A stretch of DNA of 34,943 nucleotides from Oscillospiraceae bacterium (GTDB lineage Bacteria > Bacillota_A > Clostridia > Oscillospirales > Oscillospiraceae), in the NCBI GenBank assembly GCA_021771675.1, contig JAETOP010000025.1, forward strand, positions 1-34,943, written 5' to 3'. A program made the translations under genes and the position numbers. The stretch's first letter is position 1; each line of letters opens with the position of its first letter. Positions 5,595 through 11,929 of this stretch are shown in pieces. A model generated the notes under the pieces. The model ran no database searches and was not told where the DNA came from. It saw only the letters and a program-made list of their open reading frames with translations.

Positions 5595-5821
5595 TCAGCT
5601 TGACTTTCCGCCGTGGGTTCTTGTACAAATTCAATGATGTCCCCCGGCTGGCAGTTCAACAGGCGGCAAATTGTTTCGATACTGTCCCATGCCAACCCCT
5701 GACCTGAACGCAGCTTTTGTACAGTGGATTCACTCATGATCCTGTCCCGACGGATTGTGTAGGTGGTGATGCCCCTTTTTTTCAGTTCCGCCAAAACGTC
5801 AATCTTAAATCTTAATGGCAT
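5591..5821 (-). CDS. XRE-family (Cro/C1-type) HTH regulator
   Basis: The 76-aa product starts MPLRFKIDVLAELKKRGIT and carries the HTH signature YTIRRDRIMSESTVQKLRSG, then LAWDSIETICRLLNCQPGDI, typical of short single-domain Cro/C1 proteins. ATG 5821 is preceded by TAGGGGGA at 9 nt; the longer in-frame start at 5860 falls inside the predicted promoter (minus strand TTGGAT 5877-5872, 17 bp, TATGAT 5854-5849) and is rejected. It is divergent from the DUF6809-like gene, with a 14-bp inverted repeat between them as the likely binding site. Confidence 0.85.
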   Translation of the reverse strand: MPLRFKIDVLAELKKRGITTYTIRRDRIMSESTVQKLRSGQGLAWDSIETICRLLNCQPGDIIEFVQEPTAESQAD

Positions 5822-5848
5822 AGTGGCCAATCCCCCTATTCTATCAGT

Positions 5849-5877
5849 ATCATACCACATTTATGCACGAAATCCAA
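5849..5877 (-). promoter_or_regulatory. Promoter of the XRE regulator
   Basis: The minus strand reads TTGGAT, 17 bp, TATGAT. A start near 5842 would give a short leader before ATG 5821. Confidence 0.55.
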
Positions 5878-5900
5878 TGTACAATTTGAACAGAAGCAAG

Positions 5901-5954
5901 CACGATAATTAGTGTATAATATCAATGGACTATGCACTAATTATCGTGTATAAT
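5901..5954 (+). promoter_or_regulatory. Inverted-repeat operator and promoter of the DUF6809-like gene
   Basis: CACGATAATTAGTG (5901-5914) and CACTAATTATCGTG (5935-5948) are perfect inverted 14-mers 20 bp apart. Each is followed on the plus strand by TATAAT (5915-5920 and 5949-5954). The second TATAAT has TGGACT 17 bp upstream (5926-5931), placing the promoter between the half-sites. Regulation by the adjacent XRE protein is the simplest reading. Confidence 0.7.
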
Positions 5955-6006
5955 CATGGCATAATCAAAAAAACCAATTTTAACACAGACCAAGGAGGAA
6001 AAATGT

Positions 6007-6306
6007 ATGTATGTTCTGAATCAACTGTGGCAGGGGGAAATCACGCCGATGGAGCGCTGTGTTCGCCGGGGAAGCGAATACCAAAGGGTCGCCAGGGAAG
6101 TGTGCGGGAAAATAGATGAGGTTCTTGCTGCACTGACCCCGGAAACCAGAAGGCAGCTTGAGGAAATCAGCAATCTGAAATCGGAAATCAATGTGATGGA
6201 GAATGAGGATTACTTTGTTTATGGCTTCCGGCTGGGGGCGGGAATGGTGCTGGACATCGTCGGGGCGTATAACGGGCCGTTCTGCTCCCCCAGTGAGTCA
6301 GGCTGA
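6007..6306 (+). CDS. DUF6809-like small protein
   Basis: The 99-aa product reads MYVLNQLWQGEITPMERCV, SEYQRVAREVCGKIDEVLAA, and ends with EDYFVYGFRLGAGMVLDIVG. The pattern of an N-terminal LW-G-I-P-E segment, a central amphipathic helix and a C-terminal FxYGFRLGA helix matches small DUF6809 proteins frequent in clostridial mobile DNA; function unknown. AGGAGG (5993-5998) is 8 nt before ATG 6007; ATG 6003 is out of frame. After the TGA stop the same frame stays open to TAA near 6408 (RYTIIPCTLDKSIISDYF is readable), so the stop may be recent or the region a fused remnant. Confidence 0.7.
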   Translation: MYVLNQLWQGEITPMERCVRRGSEYQRVAREVCGKIDEVLAALTPETRRQLEEISNLKSEINVMENEDYFVYGFRLGAGMVLDIVGAYNGPFCSPSESG

Positions 6307-6541
6307 CCTCAGCGGGAAGGGGAGGAGCGCTATACGATCATCCCCTGTACGCTTGATAAATCCATTATATCAGACTATTTCCCGGTTCGCTACCCTGAAT
6401 AACCGCACCTTTCGCATCCTACTTCTTCACTCTTCACTATTACCTATTACTTCCCAAAAATCCCGAATGCGCAGATGAGTGAAGAGTGAATTGTGAAAAG
6501 GTAATAAGTAAAATCCCGAACGCTCTCGCATTCGGGATTTT
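6307..6541. other. Non-coding stretch with inverted repeat and tRNA terminator
   Basis: It holds the in-frame continuation noted for the DUF6809-like gene (to about 6408). Two tracts then face each other as an imperfect inverted repeat: CACTCTTCACTATTACC (about 6427) and GAGTGAAGAGTGAATTGTG (about 6477). Last comes the tRNA terminator. CCCGAATGCG appears twice (6461 and, inverted, in the terminator). No gene seen. Confidence 0.5.

Positions 6542-6542
<1 letters not shown>
6511..6542 (-). terminator. Terminator of tRNA-Thr
   Basis: AAATCCCGAA-GCTCTCGCA-TTCGGGATTT hairpin immediately after the tRNA on the minus strand, followed by TTTTAC. Confidence 0.75.
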
Positions 6543-6617
<75 letters not shown>

Positions 6618-6657
6618 ATTTATTGGGGGTTGTCGGCTCTCGCCTGACAGCTTGGGT

Positions 6658-6686
6658 ATTATACAATAGGTTTTTTGGTTTGTCAA
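6658..6686 (-). promoter_or_regulatory. Promoter of tRNA-Thr
   Basis: Minus strand: TTGACA (6686-6681), 17 bp, TATAAT (6663-6658), the perfect sigma-A consensus, about 40 bp before the mature 5' end. Confidence 0.85.
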
Positions 6687-6862
6687 TGGGAGAAGTGAAA
6701 AAATCTGAAAAAATTTTGTCGGGCGGGAGGGGAAGGGCGTCCGTTGTCCGCTCTCACAGTGAGGGGACAGCCCGCCATGGTTTGGGCTGAATTGGGAGAA
6801 TTTGAGCTTCAAACTGCACAAAATTTGGAAGCTGATTTTTATTTGTCAAATCGTTGTAATTC
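6687..6862. other. Intergenic spacer between tRNA and rnf promoters
   Basis: No gene is supported. It is a GC-mixed stretch between the two divergent promoters with short purine-rich tracts. It marks the boundary between the accessory region and the GC-rich core operon. Confidence 0.4.
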
Positions 6863-6891
6863 TTGCATTTTTTCAAACCATCTACTATAAT
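6863..6891 (+). promoter_or_regulatory. Promoter of the rnf-nrf operon
   Basis: TTGCAT (6863-6868), 17 bp, TATAAT (6886-6891). The leader of about 75 nt contains GGGTGTGCC-TT-GGCATGCCC, a small hairpin, before the ribosome site of rnfC. Confidence 0.7.
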
Positions 6892-6973
6892 AGTACAGTA
6901 CCCAAGCTGGGTGGGTGTGCCTTGGCATGCCCGCCCTTATCGGATTAACAGAATATAGCAAGGAGAGGTGTCT

Positions 6974-8302
6974 ATGGGAGACAGAACATTCCGGGGGGGC
7001 GTCCATCCGGAGGAGATGAAGGAGCTTTCCCGGGAAAAGCCCCTGGTTCCCTATGCCCCGGTGGGCGAGCTGGTGTTTCTCACCGGCCAGCACATCGGAA
7101 AGCCTGCCACCCCCGTGGTCAAGAAGGGGGATCAGGTCCTGGCCGGGCAAACAATCGCCGAGGCCAGCGGATTTGTGTCCGCAAACATTGTCAGCTCCGT
7201 TTCCGGTACGGTGAAGGCGGTGGAAATGCGGCCCACTGCCGCCGGCAACCTGGGGCAGGCCATTGTGATTGCCAGCGACGGCCAGAATACCCTGGCAGAG
7301 GGTGTCGGGGTGAAAACCGACTACAACGCTCTGTCGAATCAGGAAATCCTGGATAAGGTCAAGGCCGCCGGAATCGTTGGAATGGGCGGCGCAGGCTTCC
7401 CCACCCATGTGAAGCTGACGGTGAAGGAGCCGGAGAAGATCAACTACATCATTGCCAACGGCGCCGAGTGCGAGCCCTACATCACCTGTGACGATCAGCT
7501 GATGCGCTCTTGTTCGGCAGAGATTGTGGAGGGCTTGGAGATTATCCTCCGGCTCTTCCCCAAGGCTGTGGGCGTCATCGGCATCGAGCGGAACAAGCCG
7601 AAGGCCATTGAAGCCATGGAGGCGGCCTGCGCCGGCCATGACAGGATTTCCGTGCTGCCCCTGAAGACCAAGTACCCCCAGGGTGGCGAGCGATCCCTGA
7701 TCAGCGTCATTGCGGGCAAGCACCTGAAGCTGGGAATGCTTCCGGCGGATGCGGGCTGCGTGGTGGACAATGTGGCCACCATCCGGGCCATCTACCGGGC
7801 AGTCTGCCTGAATGAGCCCCTGATGGAGCGCACCGTCACCGTCTCCGGCGACTGCGTGAAGAATACCGGCAACTTCTTCGTGAAGGTGGGCACCTGCGCC
7901 CGGGAGCTGGTGGAGGCCTGCGGCGGCTGGAAAGAGGGGATGGAGCCCAAGAAGGTCCTCTTCGGCGGCCCCATGATGGGCACGCCGCTGCTCAACCTGG
8001 AGGTGCCCATCTGCAAGAACAACAATGCCATCACCGCCCTGTCCTATGACACGGTGGCCGAGGAGACCATCACCGCCTGCCTGCGCTGCGGCCGGTGCAA
8101 CCGGGTTTGCCCCCTGGGGCTGTCGCCTCAGCTGATGCAGGTGGCGGCCCAGCGGAAAAATTACGAGCGCTACGAGCATCGGCTCTTCGGCCTGGAGTGC
8201 ATCGCCTGCGGCTGCTGCACCTACATCTGTCCCGCCAAGCGGCCGCTGATGCAGCTGTTTAAAGTGACCAAGGCCGAGATCATGGCCGCCAAGAAGAAGT
8301 AA
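6974..8302 (+). CDS. rnfC: Rnf complex subunit C
   Basis: The 442-aa product has normal RnfC length. Motifs are VGMGGAGFPTHVKL (FMN/NADH-binding Rossmann-like part), NGAECEPYIT, and two ferredoxin clusters CLRCGRCNRVCP (C369-C379) and CIACGCCTYICP (C409-C419). RnfC is the peripheral cytoplasmic subunit carrying FMN and two [4Fe-4S] clusters that reacts with NAD(H). ATG 6974 has AGGAG 8 nt upstream; the in-frame GTG at 6968 overlaps the purine tract. It is first in the operon, with 14 bp to the next gene. Rnf couples electron flow between ferredoxin and NAD to Na+ or H+ export. Confidence 0.95.
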   Translation: MGDRTFRGGVHPEEMKELSREKPLVPYAPVGELVFLTGQHIGKPATPVVKKGDQVLAGQTIAEASGFVSANIVSSVSGTVKAVEMRPTAAGNLGQAIVIASDGQNTLAEGVGVKTDYNALSNQEILDKVKAAGIVGMGGAGFPTHVKLTVKEPEKINYIIANGAECEPYITCDDQLMRSCSAEIVEGLEIILRLFPKAVGVIGIERNKPKAIEAMEAACAGHDRISVLPLKTKYPQGGERSLISVIAGKHLKLGMLPADAGCVVDNVATIRAIYRAVCLNEPLMERTVTVSGDCVKNTGNFFVKVGTCARELVEACGGWKEGMEPKKVLFGGPMMGTPLLNLEVPICKNNNAITALSYDTVAEETITACLRCGRCNRVCPLGLSPQLMQVAAQRKNYERYEHRLFGLECIACGCCTYICPAKRPLMQLFKVTKAEIMAAKKK

Positions 8303-8316
8303 GGAGGCTAACGTCA

Positions 8317-9840
8317 ATGAGTGAACTACTGCATATTTCCAGCGCGCCTCATGACCGGAGCGGCCTTTCCACCAAGAATGTCATGCGGGACGTGCTGATT
8401 GCGCTGCTGCCCACCATGGTTCTGGGCGTCTGGGCCCACGGCCCCTATGCCGCTCTGGTGATTCTGCTGTCCATCACGGCGGCGGTGCTGACGGAGTATG
8501 TTTTCGACCGGATCACGAAGCGGGGCAGCACCGTCACCGATGCCAGCGCCATCCTCACAGGACTGCTGCTGGCGCTGACCCTGCCTGCCGATGTGCCGGT
8601 GTACATCCCGGTGCTGGGCGCTGTTTTTGCCATTCTCGTGGTCAAGTGCCTGTTTGGCGGCCTGGGCCACAACATTATGAATCCCGCCTTGGCCGGCCGG
8701 GCTTTCCTGCTGATTTCCTTCGGCACCGCCATGACCGGTTACACCCTGGACGGCGTTTCCGCCGCCACGCCTCTGGCCGAGCTGGCCTCCGGGAGGACCA
8801 TTGACATGCTGGCCATGGCCATGGGCAGCACCAGCGGCGTCATTGGCAGCTCCGCCCTGGGGCTGATTGCCGGCGGGGTATATCTGCTGCTGTCCCATGG
8901 CATTACCTGGGAGATTCCCACCGCCACCATCGGCTCTGCGGCGGTGTTCCTGATGATCTTCGGCGGACATGGCATTGACCCGGCCTACCTGCTGCCCCAG
9001 CTGCTGGGTGGTGGGCTTCTGATGGCCGCCTTCTTCATGGCCACCGACCCGGTAACCTGTCCCTCCACCACCAAGGGCCAGCTGCTCTACGGCACCTTTA
9101 CCGGCGTGCTCATCGGATTGTTCCGGGTGAAGGGCACCGCTGCCGACTCCACCACCTATGCGGTGCTGCTGGCCAACATGTTCAGCAATATCATCGATGA
9201 GCTGTTCATCCCCGTTCCCTTTGCCTTCCGGATTCCCAAGGATCGGAAAAAGGCCATCCCCAAGCCTGTAATCATTCTGCTGGTGATCACCCTGGTGGCG
9301 GGCGCAGCCCTCAGCGGCGTGTATGTCATCACCGCCGACCGGATTGCCCAGAACCAGGAGCGGGCCAACCAGGCTGCCTTCCTGGAGGTGGTGCCCGGGG
9401 CATCCTCCTTTGATTCCAGCGACGAGCTGAAAGCCGCCGTGGAGGCAAGCCAGGGGGCCTATGGCTCCGTCACGGTGACGAACGCCCTGATTGGGTTGGA
9501 CGACGCAGGCGATGTGGCCGGATATGCCATCGGTGTCCGCAACGCCCAGTCCTTCGACGGCGGTCTGGCCCTGGTGGTTGGCATCCAGGCCGACGGAACC
9601 CTGAACGGCATCTCCTTCACCGAGCTCCACGAGACGGCCGGTATGGGCATGAAGTGCGGCGAGCCGGACTTTATGAATCAGTTTGCCGGTGTGAAGGCGG
9701 AGCAGTTCACATTGAATAAGAGCGGCGCTTCTGCGGAGCCCGAGACCATCGACTCCGTCAACGGTGCGTCCGTCACCTCCGGCGCTGTGGTGGATGCCGT
9801 GAATGCCGCACTGGATTTCTATGCGGCTAATCTGAGATAA
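8317..9840 (+). CDS. Fused Rnf subunits D and G
   Basis: The 507-aa product joins RnfD (about 1-310, membrane-embedded) and RnfG (about 315-507; one membrane helix at 318-338, then an extracytoplasmic FMN-binding domain). In the RnfD part GVSAATPLAEL carries the expected flavin-linking Thr (T151) in a slightly altered SGAT motif. In the RnfG part ELHETAGMGMKC is typical, but the flavinylation motif reads IDSVNGASVTSGAV, with Ser485 where RnfG normally has Thr. Ribosome site AGGAGG precedes ATG 8317. Separate rnfD and rnfG genes are usual; no stop or frameshift is seen between them here, so the fusion is genuine in this sequence. Confidence 0.93.
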   Translation: MSELLHISSAPHDRSGLSTKNVMRDVLIALLPTMVLGVWAHGPYAALVILLSITAAVLTEYVFDRITKRGSTVTDASAILTGLLLALTLPADVPVYIPVLGAVFAILVVKCLFGGLGHNIMNPALAGRAFLLISFGTAMTGYTLDGVSAATPLAELASGRTIDMLAMAMGSTSGVIGSSALGLIAGGVYLLLSHGITWEIPTATIGSAAVFLMIFGGHGIDPAYLLPQLLGGGLLMAAFFMATDPVTCPSTTKGQLLYGTFTGVLIGLFRVKGTAADSTTYAVLLANMFSNIIDELFIPVPFAFRIPKDRKKAIPKPVIILLVITLVAGAALSGVYVITADRIAQNQERANQAAFLEVVPGASSFDSSDELKAAVEASQGAYGSVTVTNALIGLDDAGDVAGYAIGVRNAQSFDGGLALVVGIQADGTLNGISFTELHETAGMGMKCGEPDFMNQFAGVKAEQFTLNKSGASAEPETIDSVNGASVTSGAVVDAVNAALDFYAANLR

Positions 9841-9854
9841 GGAGGGCCGAAGAC

Positions 9855-10529
9855 ATGAAAGCCTATTGGGAAAGAATTTATAACGGTGTTGTCAAGGAGA
9901 ACCCGGCCTTCATTTTGATGCTGGGCATGTGCCCCACCCTGGCAGTGACCACCTCCGCCATCAACGGCCTGGGCATGGGCCTGAGCAGCCTGGTGGTGCT
10001 GGCCATCTCCAATGTGGTGATCTCCCTGCTGCGCAAGGTGATCCCCGATGAAGTGCGGCTGCCCGCCTACATTGTGATCGTGGCCTCCTTCGTCACCGTG
10101 GTGGAGCTGCTGATGGAGGCGTATATGGAGTCCCTCTACGCCGCCCTGGGCATTTACATCCCCCTGATCGTGGTCAACTGCATCATCCTGGGCCGGGCGG
10201 AGGCCTATGCCTCCAAGAATCCCCCCCTGCTCAGCCTGTTCGACGGCCTGGGCATGGGCCTGGGCTTCACTGTGGCGCTGGTGATTGTGGGCTCCATCCG
10301 GGAAATCCTGGGCGCCGGCAGCATTTTCGGCATTGCCCTGCCCGGGAATTTCGAGCCCATTGCCTTCTTCGTCCGGGCGCCCGGAGCCTTCCTGGTGCTG
10401 GCTATTGTGGTGGCAATCATGAACGCCGTGGGCATTAAGAGCCGGGCAAACAAGGTCGTGGAGGGCTGCGACGGCTGCTGCTCCAACTGCGCTTCCTCCG
10501 GCTGTGACAAAAAGGAGGCTGAAGTATGA
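9855..10529 (+). CDS. rnfE: Rnf complex subunit E
   Basis: The 224-aa membrane protein has about six helices: YNGVVKENPAFILMLGMCPT, then LGIYIPLIVVNCIILGRAEA and LGMGLGFTVALVIVGSIREI are classic RnfE. RnfE and RnfA are homologous inverted partners holding a membrane [2Fe-2S] cluster through conserved Cys (C26 and C113 here). The C-terminal tail CDGCCSNCASSGCDKKEAEV carries five extra cysteines on a flexible end. The start follows AGGAGG. The stop overlaps the next start by 4 bp. Confidence 0.95.
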   Translation: MKAYWERIYNGVVKENPAFILMLGMCPTLAVTTSAINGLGMGLSSLVVLAISNVVISLLRKVIPDEVRLPAYIVIVASFVTVVELLMEAYMESLYAALGIYIPLIVVNCIILGRAEAYASKNPPLLSLFDGLGMGLGFTVALVIVGSIREILGAGSIFGIALPGNFEPIAFFVRAPGAFLVLAIVVAIMNAVGIKSRANKVVEGCDGCCSNCASSGCDKKEAEV

Positions 10530-11101
10530 AAAGTCTCATTATGATTATTGTATCCACCGCTCTGGTCAATAACGTGGTGCTGAGCCAGTTCTTGGGCATC
10601 TGCTCCTTCCTGGGCGTGTCCCAGCAGAAGAAGGCATCGCTGTCGCTGGGCCTGGCGGTGACGGCAGTGCTCACCGTTTCCAGCGCGGTGGCGGCGGCGC
10701 TGTACCAGTTTGTGCTGGCCCCTCTGGGACTGGATTATCTGAAAACCATTGTGTTTATCCTGGTGATTGCCGCCCTGGTGCAGATGGTGGAGATGTTCCT
10801 GAAAAAGAATGTCCACGCCGTCTATCAGAGCCTGGGCATCTACCTGCCCCTGATTACCACCAACTGCGCGGTGCTGGGCGTGGCCCTGACCAATGTGCAG
10901 AACGAGTACACCATTCTGGAGAGCGTGTTTGCCGGCCTGGGCACCGCCATCGGCTACACCGTGGCCATTGTCCTGCTGGCGGAGATTCGGGAGCACATCG
11001 ACGAGGAAGCCATCCCGGCTCCCTTCCGGGGCGCGCCCATTGTGCTGCTCTGCGCCACCCTGATGGCCATGGCCTTCATGGGCTTCAGCGGCCTGTCCTG
11101 A
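10526..11101 (+). CDS. rnfA: Rnf complex subunit A
   Basis: The 191-aa protein has six predicted helices. NNVVLSQFLGICSFLGVS and YLPLITTNCAVLGVAL carry the two Cys that, with those of RnfE, bind the membrane [2Fe-2S] cluster. Length is normal. It overlaps rnfE by 4 bp (ATGA) and is 13 bp from rnfB, so it is tightly co-translated. Confidence 0.95.
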   Translation: MKSLIMIIVSTALVNNVVLSQFLGICSFLGVSQQKKASLSLGLAVTAVLTVSSAVAAALYQFVLAPLGLDYLKTIVFILVIAALVQMVEMFLKKNVHAVYQSLGIYLPLITTNCAVLGVALTNVQNEYTILESVFAGLGTAIGYTVAIVLLAEIREHIDEEAIPAPFRGAPIVLLCATLMAMAFMGFSGLS

Positions 11102-11114
11102 GGGAGGTAAGTGT

Positions 11115-11903
11115 ATGCAAACTGTAATTATCTCTACCCTGGTCATTGCTCTGGTGGGCCTGGTTCTGGGCCTGGCTCTGGTGACGGCCAGCAAGAAATT
11201 CTATGTGGAAGTGGACGACCGTGTCACCCGGGTCCGGGAGTGCCTGCGGGGCAGCAACTGCGGCGCCTGCGGCTATGCCGGATGTGACGCCGTGGCGGAG
11301 GCCATTGTGAAGGGGGAGGCCCGTGTGGACGCCTGCCCCGGCAACAGCACCGAGAACATCGCCAAAATCGCCGCTATCTTGGGCAAGGAGGCCATCGACC
11401 AGGACCCCCAGTGCGCCTATGTCCAGTGCGCCGGCACCTGTGAGGCCACCAAGGCCAAGGCGCAGTATGTGGGCATCGACGACTGCCGTGCCGCCGTGCT
11501 CAGCGGCCTGAGCTTTATGAGCTGCGAATATGGCTGCCTGGGTCTGGGCAGCTGCGTGAAGGTCTGCCCCCAGGGGGCCATCTCCATCAAGGACGGCATC
11601 GCCGTGGTGAATCCCCGGCTGTGCGTGGGCTGCGGCCTGTGCGCCAAGACCTGCCCCAAGGGCATCATCGGGATGCACGACCGGACTACCAAGGTGGCCG
11701 TCCGCTGCTCCAACAAAAACAAGGGCCCCATGGTGAAAAAGGTCTGCACCGCCGGGTGCATCGGCTGCGGCATCTGCGTCAAGCAGTGCGAGCAGGGGGC
11801 CATCACGCTGGAGAACAACCTGTCCCGGGTCGACCCCGAGAAGTGCGTGGGCTGCGGCAAATGTGTGGAGAAATGCCCCACCAAGTCCATTCGGTTCCTG
11901 TAA
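11115..11903 (+). CDS. rnfB: Rnf complex subunit B (polyferredoxin)
   Basis: The 262-aa product has one N-terminal helix (4-24), then the N-terminal cluster domain (C49, C52, C57, C74) and several ferredoxin cluster groups: C137-C151, CVGCGLCAKTCP (C170-C180), CIGCGICVKQC (C215-C225) and CVGCGKCVEKCP (C244-C254). RnfB takes electrons from reduced ferredoxin in the cytoplasm. The cluster-rich form is the clostridial type. AGGGAGG precedes ATG 11115. The cytochrome gene starts 26 bp downstream. Confidence 0.95.
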   Translation: MQTVIISTLVIALVGLVLGLALVTASKKFYVEVDDRVTRVRECLRGSNCGACGYAGCDAVAEAIVKGEARVDACPGNSTENIAKIAAILGKEAIDQDPQCAYVQCAGTCEATKAKAQYVGIDDCRAAVLSGLSFMSCEYGCLGLGSCVKVCPQGAISIKDGIAVVNPRLCVGCGLCAKTCPKGIIGMHDRTTKVAVRCSNKNKGPMVKKVCTAGCIGCGICVKQCEQGAITLENNLSRVDPEKCVGCGKCVEKCPTKSIRFL

Positions 11904-11929
11904 CTATCTGATGAAGGAGAGATGATACC

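Noticed and set aside
5483..5707. 74-aa plus-strand ORF opposite the XRE gene end
   Set aside because: No ribosome site; the XRE and following minus-strand frame explain the sequence better.
6898..6973. Riboswitch in the rnfC leader
   Set aside because: Only a short hairpin is present; no recognisable aptamer core.
6839..9630. Long minus-strand frames opposite rnfC and rnfDG
   Set aside because: Shadows in Gln/Gly/His-rich language; the plus-strand Rnf genes are certain.
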